A stretch of DNA of 64,000 nucleotides from Pleurodeles waltl (GCF_031143425.1 NC_090440.1:336477844-336541843); one strand, 5' to 3'. Shown: positions 22,635 through 33,527, counted from the first letter of the stretch. The notes: generated by a model from the letters alone, not told the origin. Numbers and translations: made by a program.

Positions 22635-24500
22635 TGTGGGAAAAGGCCTCTTTTGACATGGTTAGCCCCCACATTTTGCCTGGTAAATGACATAGCTTTA
22701 AGGTTGTTAGTGCCTAGGGCCCCTGCTAATGAGGTTCACTGGGTCAGATCTCTTTCCTCCAAACTGATGTGATGCATTGGCACAATTGGAGACACATTTA
22801 GCTTAGGTACCCAGGGCATGGGGTACTAAGAGTAGGCCCCTGAGGGAAGCAGCACTGATTGTGCTACCCTCTAGGACCTTGCTTTCAGATGCACCCAGCA
22901 CTGCCATTGCAGGCTGTGTGTCCTGATGCAATCCCCAAAGACAAATTCAACATGTCACACTGCCTGTGTGCCCTGTTCACTACCCACTGCATTCAGTACA
23001 GATAAGACACCCCTCTGAGAAGTCTTTCAGCCCCAAGGCAGGGTGCACTACACTGTATGTGAGGGCTTTGTTGCATGAACAATATGCCTGCACTGTGTCC
23101 TTGCCGAACCTGGGACATAGTGAGTGAACAGAGCAGCCATTTTAAGTGCCTTTGCTGGACACTGGTCAATAGGATTTTCACTGCTACATGATGGCCACTC
23201 TGAACCCTGGGTTGTTTGGTATCAAATAACTCAGAATGATAAATCCAAGCTGGTACTAGTATTGGCTTTATTGCAAAATGTACCCAGGGGTCACCTTAGA
23301 GGTGCCCCCTGCAAAAGCTAACTACCCTGGCATTGTTGCTGGCCAGACACAACCAGCCTGCCACCGCCAGACAACAGTCTGAAACCCTGGGGTGAGAGAT
23401 CCTGCTCTCTGGGATTCAGAACAAAGCACTTTCGGAGCGGAGAGGCTAACACCCCCTCCATCAGGAATGTACACTGCCCTGCTACAAAGCTTCAAAGGGC
23501 TTACCACCCTTGAAACTCAAACCCTAGGCCTATTGCTAGCACCAGATAGCTGCCCCCATTGCAAACCTCACACTTTTGGCAGGAGCATCAGTGGGAAACC
23601 AAACAAAAGGCAGGAGGAGGAGTGGTCATTCCTGGCTTGTACCACCCCTAAGCTGTTGCATGTGAGTTGGTCCCTCCATTGTATTGTCCTCCATCTTGCA
23701 AGGAAGGAAAATAGCCAATCAGGTTTAGGGAAGTGACGTCTGCCCACAGAAAGTGCTCACATAGTGGGTGTAGCCACCCTAAAGTAGATGACCCATTGGT
23801 CACTACTAGGTTCCCCCCTAAAATGCACACTAAATACAGTATTTATTGGGCATCCCTAAACCAAGAAATCCAATTCTATTGACACAAGAAGACCAGCAAA
23901 AAAGAAGACCCAAGGCTTGAGAACTGAAGTCCTGCTGCACCAAGAAAAGGTCCAAACCCTGCCTGCTGTACCAACGACTCGACAGTCACTGCTGAATGGT
24001 TGCTTGAGCTTCAGACAGACTTTACAACCCCCAGAGGACCTCCACTCTTCACAAATTGCCAAAGATCTCCCTCCAGAGTGAAAGCATCACTCTACAACTC
24101 CAAGGCAGAACCAAAAACCCAGTGAAGGCCACTTCACTGACCGACTGCTGACCAAGGAAATGGATGCCGCAGCAAGACCAAAATTGACCTGTTAGGCCTT
24201 GAGGACAAAACCTACCAGTGTGCCAAGCTGGTGGCAACCTCCAGTGGCCAGACAGTGAAATAGCCCCAGGTACTGGTCACCTCAAAAGGACACCCAGAAG
24301 GACAGTCCATTCCAGACTGAAAAAGGACCAGGAGGAAGCCCCAGCCACAGACTTGACCCATGGTGTGTCAAAAAATGACACATCCAATGGAGAGATGTTA
24401 TAAGCTAAACTGACGCATTTCTTGCAAAACTGATTTGCAGTACATAAAGCAAGGAAGTCCAGCTTTGCATCACTTTGAGTGCATAATGCGTCAGAAATCC
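22635..24500 (+). mobile_element. LTR-like repeat, family C, partial
   Basis: It begins TGTGGGAAAAGGCCTCTTTT at 22,635 inside the family B repeat. Low-coding sequence with recurring 'ccccctgcaaaagc', 'gtatttattgggcatccc' and 'aagaagacc' blocks follows. From memory it resembles a long LTR-like dispersed repeat of newt genomes. The right end is not visible; about 24,500 is where the composition changes and a Myb-like ORF begins. No coding sequence is supported within it. Confidence 0.5.
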
Positions 24501-24548
24501 TTCAAAAAGTGACTCATTGCAGTAGAATAGTGTTTCTCATACATAGAA

Positions 24549-24974
24549 ATGAAAAGATGGAGCAGGCAAAAACAGCCAGGACAGCAACCTCAACAACCTC
24601 AACAACCCCAGCACCAGTTAGGTGCCTAGGCAGAACCCCAGGCGAAGAGGAAGAGTAATTTTAGTGAGGAGGAGAATCAAATACTCATAAACCGTGGTGA
24701 CAAAGAAGGAACATTAACTCTTAATCACCCCAAAATTGCATCTGGGGAAGAAAGGCTTTACGTTAAGTCCATAGTGGATAAAATCAACAGTGTAGGGCAA
24801 GTCAATAGGACAGTCACAGGCTGGAAGAATCATTGGCATGACTACAAGCAGAGGACCAAGGAGAAATTGGCCAGCAACTTGAAGGCAACCATGGGGACCG
24901 AAGGAGCAGGACTTGAGGTCCAGGAGGAACTGACGTCCTTGGAGAATCAGCCATCCCACCTAAATTGGTGGTAG
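24549..24974 (+). pseudogene. Myb/SANT-like domain ORF of a further transposon type
   Basis: One phase runs from ATG 24,549 to TAG 24,972-24,974 with a single internal TAG at 24,627-24,629. It encodes a Gln/Pro-rich start (QQPQQPQQPQHQ), a basic cluster KRKSNFSEEE, then a trihelix/Myb-like segment: IVDKINSVGQVNRT, WKNHWHDYKQRTKEKLAS, and a linker ending in LTSLENQ. The pattern resembles the TSNARE1-type Myb domain of the Harbinger partner proteins. The sequence is far from the H1-H3 genes, so it comes from another Harbinger lineage or a host paralogue. No terminal repeats were found around it. Confidence 0.6.
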
Positions 24975-25622
24975 GAGTGGAAGGACATGACAGTACAGCC
25001 TATGAGGACCAACAAGACAATGAGGGACAATATCACCAAATATGTTAGGTTCAGCAGTGCAGAATGATACACTTCTGTGCTGCAGTGTGCAGAATGTAAG
25101 GGAAAGGGACGGAAATTGCCATATGTCTAGTCACACATCATGGAAATCTAATTAAAAAAACACTCACATGTTGCACAGCACAGTCCATGAGTGATATGCT
25201 GCACCAGTCCAGCTTTACCATTGGATCTTGGGATTTGTTTGGCAATGTATAACATCAGTGTCCAGGACTAGAAGTCCCACATTACTTAGAAAAAGATCTA
25301 GGTGGTCATTACAACCCTGGCAGTTGGTGTTAAAGCGGCAGTAAGAGCGCCAACAGGCCGGCGGTAATTTTGCAATTACGACCGTGGAAACCGCCAACAA
25401 AGACAGCCACTTTAACACTCCGACCACCACGGTGGTACAAACAAACAGCGCGGCGGTCACCGCCAACAGACAGGCGGAAGACAAAGATCCGCCCACAGTA
25501 TCACAACCTACCAATCTCCCACCTTTTCCGGGGCGGATTCACCGCGGATAAAAACACAGCGGAAACAGGATTCCGAAGGGAAAACACTAACCTCTACACA
25601 CCCCACGAGGAACTAGGACACC

Positions 25623-25713
25623 ATGGATCCGGAACTCCAAATTCTCCCTGCAATAGTCCTCCTGCTCCTATACTAGGAGCACGAACGCCAGTGGCGAAGA
25701 CCACAGTGAGTAC
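25623..25713 (+). other. Short exon-like ORF near the H3 left end
   Basis: An ATG at 25,623 opens a short hydrophobic peptide (MDPELQILPAIVLLLLY) with a TAG at its 18th codon, followed in phase by a basic segment EHERQWRRPQ and a GTGAGT donor at about 25,709. A leucine-rich, then arginine-rich first exon followed by a donor would fit the 5' exon of another transposon gene, but H2 has no equivalent at its NAIF1-like end. It could be chance. Confidence 0.3.
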
Positions 25714-26160
25714 TGCACCTACGACACAGGGGAGGGGGAGGGAAAAAACAGGGCCACACACACGCAACACGCAACACCCCCACCCTCACCCACTACAACA
25801 CACACACTTATACATATTGATACATCACAGTTACACCCCCAACCCTCCCGGAAGAATGCAAAGACAAAAGAAAATTAGTGTAACCATTGTAATATATTAA
25901 AAGCAAGTAGGCAAAAATCTATATATACACCATTAACAAAATATACACCAAGCATAGTAGTCCAGGTAGTGGTCCAATTAAGTCAGTGGAACACTGGGCC
26001 CCCACGGTATGGACGAGGCCCACACAGGATCCCAGACCATGATGGAGAGAACACTGCAGGGGCATCAGAGAACAAGAAAACAGGCACCTCAGGGGGAGGG
26101 AAAGGGGGGGCACCTCAGCTGGTTGAGTGCACAACGCCAAATCCACGAGAGGGCCACATA

Positions 26161-26530
26161 CCCACTGTTCAATCCTGGGGAGTGCTAAGCCACAGTCTCT
26201 CAAGTCTCTGCAGTGGGTGGGTTGCCCACTGTTCAATCCTGGGGAGTGCAAAGCCACAGTCTCTCAAGTCTCTACAGTGGGTGGGTTGCCCACTGTTCCA
26301 TCCTGGGGAGTGCAAAGCCACAGTCTCTCAAGTCTATACAGTAGGTGGGTTGCCCACTGTTCAATCCTGGGGAGTGCAAAGCCACTGTCTCTCAAGTCTA
26401 TACAGTGGGTGGGTTGCCCACTGTTCAATCCTGGGGAGTGCAAAGCCACAGTCTCTCAGGTCTCTACAGTGGGTGGGTTGCCCACTGTTCAATCCTGGGG
26501 AGTGCAAAGCCACAGTCTCTCAAGTGGATA
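26161..26530. repeat. 64-bp tandem repeat, six copies
   Basis: The start CCCACTGTTC recurs at 26,161, 26,225, 26,289, 26,353, 26,417 and 26,481, a strict 64-bp period with only scattered substitutions. The unit contains 'aatcctggggagtgcaaagcc' and 'ctctacagtgggtgggttgc'. Because 64 is one more than a multiple of three, any open frame rotates through all three phases. The long ORFs here are therefore a by-product of the repeat. The array lies inside H3. Confidence 0.95.
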
Positions 26531-26780
26531 ACAGTCTCCACTGGTTCTGGAGGGGGCATTGCTCCCAGAGTGCTTCATCCTGCTAAGGACAGAGATAGTG
26601 GATGGATTTCTCCACTGGTTCTGGAGGGGGCTTTGTGCCCAGAGTGATTCATCCTGCTAAGGACAGAGGTACTGGATGGATCTCTCCACTGGGTCTGGAG
26701 GGGGCATGGTGCCCAGAGTGCTTCATTCTGCCCCTGATGGACTCAGTAGCGTAAGTGCCCTTGGCGCTCATGGGCCAGCG

Positions 26781-27010
26781 TTGCTTGAGACGGCGGTGCC
26801 CTGTTCAGGGGTGCTTGAGACGGCGGTACCCTGTTCAGCGGTGCTTGAGACGGCAGTGCCCTGTTCAGCGGTGCTTGAGGCGGCGGTGCCCTGCTCAGTG
26901 GTGCTTGAGACAGTGGTGCCCTGTTCAGCGGTGCTTGAGACGGCGGTGCCCTGTTCAGCGGTGCCCAAGACGACGGTGCCCTGTTCAGCAGTGCTTGGAG
27001 CGGTGGGCTC
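26781..27010. repeat. 30-bp tandem repeat, about seven and a half copies
   Basis: The unit GTGCTTGAGACGGCGGTGCC-CTGTTCAGCG starts at 26,781 and repeats every 30 bp to 26,961, with a partial copy at 26,991. It keeps a reading frame: plus strand VLETAVPCSA, minus strand PLNRAPPSQA. It lies between the 64-bp and 33-bp arrays in the left part of H3, downstream of the NAIF1-like gene. It could be an extended repetitive C-terminus of a transposon protein or plain satellite-like DNA. Confidence 0.93.
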
Positions 27011-27043
27011 CTTTGCAGTGACACAGCTGCTGCTGGTCCATCA

Positions 27044-27142
27044 TGGCCCAGCGTGGCTTGTGCTGGCGGTCCTCTCTAGCCCAGCGGGGCTTGTGCCAGC
27101 GGTCCTTCATGGCCCAGCGGGGCTTGTGCTGGCGGTCCTCTC
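27044..27142. repeat. 33-bp tandem repeat, three copies
   Basis: The unit 'ggcccagcggggcttgtgct' plus 'ggcggtcctctct' starts at 27,044, 27,077 and 27,110. On the minus strand it encodes an 11-residue repeat containing DRQHKPRWA. It directly follows the 30-bp array and precedes the end of the NAIF1-like gene. Confidence 0.88.
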
Positions 27143-27333
27143 TGATGGCGGTCACCTCCTGGGCAGCTGGGCTGGTGCTGGCGGTGGCCTCCTGGGCAGC
27201 GGGGATGATGGCGGTCTTCTCCGCCGTGCTGCTCTTCCCAGACTTGCTGAGTTTCTTTTGCCCATTCCGCACTCCAGATTCTAGTGACTACAGGCACCAC
27301 GGGTCCCGGAGATTTTGTGGCTGAGGTGCTAGT

Positions 27334-29462
27334 TCAGGACCTAGGAGACGGACGGGGTGGGGGAGGTGTGGGAAAGAGGTCAAGGTTGGACAGGAAAAGT
27401 TTTTGGGAGACACTGGGACAGGTAGCTGGAGGGGGTTTGGGAGTGGAGGAAGAGGTTGTGGTTGTAGGAGGTGTTCGTTTGCTGACTTTGGGTGAAGGTG
27501 CATGCGCTGGAGGCTGTCGTGAGGTGGATGGCTGTTGGGTGGGTGTGTGCCTGCATTTGTGTATCTTGGGAGGGGGCGTCACAGACACACTGGGAGAGGA
27601 CACAGTGGACGTGTGAATGGTAGTGGGGGTGGTGCCTGCACGTGAGCGGGGTGTGGTGGTGGGTGTGCTGGTGATAGTAGTAGTGGCTGTAGAGGTAGTG
27701 CATGCAGGTGTGAGTGTAGATGAGACTGGGAGGGAGGAGGGAGACAAGGAGTAGGGGGACACAGTGGAGGCAGTGGATGTTGGTGTGTCTGCATGTGTCT
27801 GTCTGATGCTTGCGTGAGTTCCTGTGGAATGTGTGGTGCTTATGTTTGCCTGAGCTTCCCTTGTGTGTTGACGTGTGTGCATGCTGGTCTAGAGGTGTGC
27901 TTGGGATAGGCTGGGGTACAGGGGATTGGGTCTGGGTGGAGGAAGTTGGAGGGGGGAGGCTAGACACAGGGACAATGGCTGCCATCAGTGCTGAGGCCAG
28001 AGTCTGAAAATCTCGCTGAAGGGCCGCCTGACCAGAATGAACGCCCTCCAGGAATGCATTTGGTTGTTGCAACTGCCTTTCTACACCCTGGATGGAGTGT
28101 AGACTGCCCAACAGTGAGGGACCTGAGGAGGTCAATGGACTCCTCACTGAGGGCAGCAGGGGTGACTGGGGCAGGGCCTGAGATGCCTGGGGTGAAGGTG
28201 ATTCCCACCCTCCCGGGTGAGCAGGCACGGGGCAAAGTCTGAGGGGCTGCTGGGAGGGCGGTGCTGGAAGGGGGGGGTGGTGGCTGTACCTGTAGATGGG
28301 GGGGCACAGATGTTCCCACCACCACAATGGAGCTCCCATCCGAGGACGAATCCGTGTCACTGGTCTCAGCTCCTGTCCCCGCCGTGGAGCTCCCCTCGCC
28401 CTCCGTTCCACTGGTGAAGTCCGAGTAAGTGGTGTGGCCCTCCATGGCCATGTGGGATGCAGCCCCGTCGTGCTCTGGTGCCACTGCTCCTCCGCCTGAT
28501 GATGCTAATGCACACAAGAACAGGGAGATCACAAAAAGGGGGGGAACGACAGAAGAAAGACATGTTGAGTGCATGCATTACCGCTACCGTTGGTGGACAC
28601 GACAGACACAGAAGCCCCCTGCACTACGCCGTGCTCTTGGGCTCCACTGTTCAATTCCTGCGAAATGGCCTACTAGGCTATGGATTACATCTGCACACAA
28701 GGATGACACAGGGGCATGACTAGGTGTACTTGGCACTCTACAGAGGTGTGGTGGGTTGCCACATGGCCTGCCTTACGGAGGGACCTTGCCTACGGAGCTC
28801 GCCCTGGCCTAAGGAAACCCACAGCCCACCTCCCCCACCCAGACCCCTCCACTGCATGCAAAATCAGCAGAATGAGAGTGTACTCACCCCCTTGTTGCTG
28901 CTGTGATGCCCTTAAGTGCCTATCCAACTCCGGGTACGCCATTGCTAGGATCCTGAACATCAGGGGGGTCATGGTGCGACGGGTACCCTCCCACGTTGGG
29001 AGGCCATCTCCAGCGGAGCCTCCGCTGTCTTTTTGCTCCAGCGGTGAATGTCCTCCCATCTTTTCTGGCAGTGGGTGCTCCGTCTGTAGTAGACCCCCAG
29101 GGTCCGGACGTCCTTGGCGATGGCACGCCAAATATAATTTTTCTGGTGGGCGCTGACCTACATGATTTGTACAGGGTGAAGAGAAATTTATTCCTAACTG
29201 CACTGTCAGTCATTGGCCCCCTTCCCTACCCTTGCCATGTGGCACATGCACTCACAGTTGTTTCATGCACGCCTCAATCCCCCCCCCATCTTTCATCCAC
29301 CCCACTCCAAACAGGCATAGCCCATACAGCATGCTCCCAGTGTACTTACCTGTTTGTCTGGAGGACCGTAGAGTACGTGTACTGGGGGAGAACCCCATCC
29401 ACGGGTTTCTTCAACTTCTCTGATGTGAAGGCAGGGGCCCTTTCCCCAGACACTCGAGCCAT
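27334..29462 (-). pseudogene. NAIF1-like Myb/SANT gene of H3 (three exons, frameshifted)
   Basis: Exon 1 is 29,350-29,462 (MARVSGERAPAF..., donor GTAAGT). Exon 2 is 28,888-29,157 and exon 3 is 27,334-28,504. Exon 2 carries the second type of Myb/SANT-like domain: SAHQKNYIWRAIAKDVRTL, RSTHCQKRWEDIHRWSKKT, then after a shift MTPLMFRILAMAYPELDRHL. Exon 3 has an acidic Ser/Thr-rich part, the helical FLEGVHSGQAALQRDFQTLA segment shared with H2, a Pro/Thr/Ser-rich tail, and the closing QKLFLSNLDLF block also found in H2. Shifts are visible in exon 1, in exon 2 near 29,000, and at two points in exon 3. The gene is divergent from the nuclease. Function is unknown; a DNA-binding accessory role is inferred. 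Confidence 0.75.
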
Positions 29463-29969
29463 TGTCTCTTCCAGACCGAGGTCACAGCAGCACTTGCAGT
29501 GTAGGTCCTCTCCTGTCGAAGATCAGGTATGGAGTGATTGAAGTGATAGAAAATGGCGGTCACGTCCGCTGCAGTGCGTACCGTCACCGCCGACGTACAT
29601 CGTCATTGGCTCCTGGGACCCATAAGGTCCAATATTAACCAATGCAGCATTGCGCCACAGTCTTCGACCGCATACCGCAATGGTGTACAATGCCAGCGCA
29701 GTTACCGCACATCCCATTGTCCCACTTTAGAGGTCAGGCCGCCGCCATTTCAGGGGCCCACATGGCTTCATTTTCAACTGCGTCACACATACCTAGGCCT
29801 AGACTCAACACACATACAGGCCACTTTTTAGATTATGATTGGTGTTCTGTGTAAGCTGTGTTTACGTACCTCTGAGTTGTTTGACTCTGTGCTCGCTGTT
29901 GTCCTTCATAGGCACTGTCCGCTGGGACATGTGAGGAGATGGGGGCATCCTCCGGTGGACCTGTCGACA
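29463..29969. promoter_or_regulatory. Divergent promoter region between NAIF1-like gene and nuclease in H3
   Basis: The two start codons face away from each other across 507 bp (595 bp in H2). Three CCAAT-type boxes cluster within 40 bp: ATTGG at 29,605-29,609 and CCAAT at 29,629-29,633 and 29,639-29,643. H2 has an ATTGG at 13,171-13,175 in the corresponding interval. No clear TATA box was seen. The call is inferred from gene geometry and motifs only. Confidence 0.4.
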
Positions 29970-30999
29970 ATGGAGGAAAGACATGTGATCATCACATACA
30001 GGTTTGACCATGCCACAATCCAGGAACTGTGTACCCAGTTGGAGCTAGATCTGATGTCAGCTATCCGCCATCCCACAGGAATCCCCCCTCAAGTGCAGGT
30101 GCTGTCAGTGCTCCATTTCCTTGCAAGTGGGTCATTTCAAACAACAGTGGCCATAGCATCAGGGATGCCCCAGCCTATGTTTTCCAATGTATTGTCCAGA
30201 GTGTTGTCTGCCCTGCCTCAGGTGTAGGATTTGCCTACAGTGAAAGGTGATTTCTATGCCCTGGGACATATCCCTAACATCATAGAGGCCATTGATGGGA
30301 CACATGTGGCTTTGGTACCCCCCACAGGAGTGAACAGGTGTACAGAATCCGGAAGAGTTATCATTCGATGAATGTACAGATGGTATGTTTGACCGACCAG
30401 TACATCTCCCATGTGAATGCCAAGTTCCCTGGCTCAGTGCATGGTGCCTACATCCTGCGGAATAGCAGCATCCCTTATGTGATGGGTCAACTCCAGAGGC
30501 ACCGTGTGTGGCTATTAGGTGAGCACCTGGAAGCAAGACAGTGGGAATGGTTGTCTGGGTCTGGGGTTATCCCCACAGATTAGTGTGTGTCTAACAGTTG
30601 TCCCTCGCCTTTTGCAGATGACTCTGGTTATCCCAACCTGTCATGGCTACTGACCCCAGTGAGGAATCCCAGGACAAGGGCAGAGGAACGCTACAATGAG
30701 GCCCATGGGTGAACTAGGAGGGTGATTGAGCGGACCTTCGGCCCCCTGAAGGCCAGTTCAGGTGCCTCCATATGACAGGTGGATCCCTATTCTAGTCACC
30801 AAAGAAGGTGTGCCAGATCATCGTGGCCTTCTGTAAGTTTCACAACTTTGCTTTGTGACGACAGGTGCCTTTTCGGTAGGAGGATGGTCCAGATGGCAGT
30901 GTTGTTGCAGCTGTGGAGCCTGTGGACAGTGAAGACGAGGAAGCAGAAGAAGAAGACATGGAAAACAGGGACAGTGATCCAGCAATATTTCCATTGAAA
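29970..30999 (+). pseudogene. HARBI1-type nuclease, H3 copy (two exons, broken)
   Basis: Exon 1 is 29,970-30,518. A GTGAGC...TTTGCAG intron of 99 bp (30,519-30,617) is followed by exon 2 at 30,618-30,999. N-terminal MEERHVIITYRF, LHFLASGSFQTTVA and the first acidic motif AIDGTHVAL are readable. LLGDDSGYP spans the splice junction, and VIERTFG is in exon 2. Lesions: loss of about a dozen codons with a stop near 30,225, the frameshift after AIDGTHVALVP (at the same place as in H1), a TGA near 30,713, and small deletions further on. The downstream gap to the convergent Myb gene is about 470 bp. Confidence 0.87.
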
Positions 31000-31467
31000 C
31001 ACAGGAAAGAATACAACCTGCCTACTACATGTACTTTATCACTACTACCACTCTACTGTCGTTCTCACCCAGTGTATGGTCACTGAGTTGTCACTTTCCC
31101 TTACGATTTCACAGATGTGGGTCCTACAGTGTGACATCTGCTTTGTTTCCTCATGGACTCGAGCTGTGTGACATAGCTATGTTGACATTACATTTGAAAG
31201 AGCATTTTGACACTGTAATTGCTAATACACTATTTTGAAATCACAGACTCCAGATTGTTTTGTGCTTTAAGGGTGTTTATTTTAGTGCTTAAAATTGGAG
31301 GGGGTAGCAAAATGGTGAGGGGTGATGGCGGAGGATTGTTCATGGAAGAGTCCAGTCTATTAGTCTCACAGGTGCATTGCCTAAATGGGCATAGGAAGTG
31401 GAGCTGGGGCAGTTTAAGGATGGACAGGGTGACAAAGTGGGACAGTAGGATGACAATCAGGGTGGTC

Positions 31468-32996
31468 TCATTTCTTGGCGGGGGTCTTCGCATCATTCTC
31501 TGTCTTTGTCCTGAAACTCAGGGACCGTTTGCAAGGTGGTTCTCCGTCTGCAGGGAGTGGGGTGCTGGTCTGGTGGTCCTGTGGCGGTGCCTCATGTTCA
31601 CTAGTGCCGGCGAAAGTGGTGGGCAGTTCATCGTCCAGGCTAGTGTCAGGGGCCCCTTGTAGTGCCACAGTGTCCCTCCTGGTATTGAGCACTTCCTTCA
31701 GCACCCCTTTGATGGTGCCCAGGGTGGAATTGATGATTCTGAGTTCCTCCCTGAAGCCCAAATACTGTTCCTCCTGCAGGCGCTGGGTCTCCTGAAACTT
31801 GGCCAGTACCGTTGCCATCCTCTCCTGGGAGTGGTGGTATGCTCCCATGATGTTGGAGATGGCCTTGTGGAGAGTGGGTTCCCTGGGCCTGTCCGCCCCC
31901 TGTCGCACAGCAGCCCTCCCTGTTTCCCTGTGTTCCTGGGCCTCCGTCCCCTGGACCGTGTGCCCACTGCCACTGCCCCCAGGTCCCTGTTGTTGTTGGG
32001 GTGGTGGGTTATCCTGGGTTCCCTGTAGTGGTGGACACACCGCTGATTGACGTGTCCTGGGGACGGAGGTATGGGCCTGCTGAGTGGGTGCTGTGCTGGT
32101 GTTTCCAGAGGGGGGGAAGCTCTGTGATGGCCTGTGACTGGGTGCGGGGAACTGACTTTCCCAAGGTCACCGATGGGCCGGGCTGGTCATCTAGATCCAG
32201 TTGGACAGAGGTGCTGTCATCACTGTGGGCCTCTTGTGTTAGTGGTGTGGACATGTGTGGACCCTCCTGTCCGGTGACGTTGGGTAGGGGTCCTGCAGGG
32301 GTATAAAAGGATGTTTATTGCATCTGTGTGTGCCATGGTGTTCAATGGGTGGGTGACCATGTACCCCAGTGCTTGCATTCCTGTGTGGGACCTTGTGTGA
32401 TGATGGTTTGGGGGGGTGTATGGGTATGTGCAGTGGCCATGCTTTAGTGATGGGTGTCCATGCTTTGTTGTTGCATGCAGGGCTTGAGGTTAGGATGTGT
32501 GGTTTGTGATGTTGGGACATTTGTGAGGAGTTGGAGTGATGGGGGTGAGGGTGAGGGTGGGGGTATGTGCTGGCATGCAGGTAGGGTGGGGGATGTAATA
32601 GTTAAGATTTGACTTACCAGAGTCCATTCCTCCACCTACTCCTGCGAGGCCCTCTGGATGCTGAATCACCAAGACTTGCTCCTCCCATGTTGTTAGTTGT
32701 GGAGGAGGAGGTGGGGGTCCGCCGCCAGTCTGCTGAACCGCCAGGTGGTGTCTTGAGACCACGGAATGCACCTTCCCCCAGAGGTCGTTCCACCTCTTCC
32801 TGATGTCCTCCTGATTTCTTGGGTGCTGTCCCACTGCATTGACCCTGTCCACTATTCTTCGCCATAGCTCCATCTTCCTTGCAATGGAGGTGTGCTGCAC
32901 CTGTGATCCGAATAGCTGTGGCTCTACCTGGACGATTTCCTCCACCATGACCCTGAGCTCCTCCTCCGAGAACCTGGGGTGTCTTTGCCGTGACAT
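31468..32996 (-). pseudogene. Harbinger Myb/SANT-like protein, H3 copy (one frameshift)
   Basis: Exon 1 is 32,618-32,996 and exon 2 is 31,468-32,292, with the same splice sites as H1. The Myb/SANT domain is complete (FSEEELRVMVEEI, WRRIVDRVN, RKRWNDLWGKV). The coiled-coil segment (SNIMGAYHHSQERMATVL) and basic tail (KRSLSFRTKTE) are present. The only lesion seen is one extra base in a seven-C run (minus strand; G run at 32,112-32,118), which shifts the phase in the linker. Apart from this it matches the open H1 gene closely, pointing to a recent common source. Confidence 0.85.
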
Positions 32997-33527
32997 GGGG
33001 TGGTGTAGGTGATGTATGGGGTGATACGTGTGCTGATATGTAGTGGTGTGTAGTGTGAGGTGCGTGGAAGTTCTGTGGGTGATGGTGTTGTGTGCCTGTG
33101 GATGCTAGTATTGTTGATGGTGGTGTCTCTCTGGCCTTCGTTAGTGATTTTTGGTCATAGGGGTTTGTGGGTGATGTGGGTGTGTGTTTTATATTGTATT
33201 GGATGTGTGGGAGTGGTGTGTGTATGTGTATCAGGTGTGTGTATTTCGGATTGTCCAATGTGGCTGTGTTTTGTAAGAGTGTGTGTATTTTGATTCGTAG
33301 GTCATGATAGTGTGGGCGTATTTCTGTTGGCGTGACGGTGGAGGATTTGTTTTCGCCAGTTTATCACTGACCTTTGGTGTGGGTGACTTGTGTGGGTGTT
33401 TAAATTTTGGCGGATTCCGTGCTGTGGGTCATAATAGCAGTGGTGGTTTTCTGAGGCCGCGGCGGTGTGTTGGCGGTCTTCTGCACGGCGATATGCAGCT
33501 TTTACCACCAATGTTGTAATGACCGCC

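Larger units (their letters stand above)
25301..33527 (+). mobile_element. Full-length three-gene PIF/Harbinger transposon H3
   Basis: Direct CTAG repeats at 25,298-25,301 and 33,527-33,530 flank inverted ends GGTGGTCATTACAAC and, reading inward from the right, GGCGGTCATTACAAC. The order is left terminus, tandem arrays, NAIF1-like gene (-), divergent promoter region, HARBI1-type nuclease (+), Myb/SANT gene (-), right terminus. About 8.2 kb. The right 2.5 kb is closely similar to H1. Because the CTAG repeat is palindromic, the exact end can shift by one base. 25,730-26,160 is non-coding, with A/C-rich and then mixed sequence. Confidence 0.87.

Noticed and set aside
25969..26647. Long repetitive ORFs over the 64-bp array
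   Set aside because: They are produced by a tandem repeat without stops in any phase; there is no start or splice context.
26161..27142. CRISPR-like array
   Set aside because: Units are contiguous with no unique spacers, the repeats differ in length between arrays, and the genome is eukaryotic.
27380..28411. 343-codon minus-strand ORF
   Set aside because: Only the middle (FLEGVHSGQAALQRDF) is the conserved phase of NAIF1-like exon 3; the ends are other phases joined by frameshifts, so it is not a separate gene.
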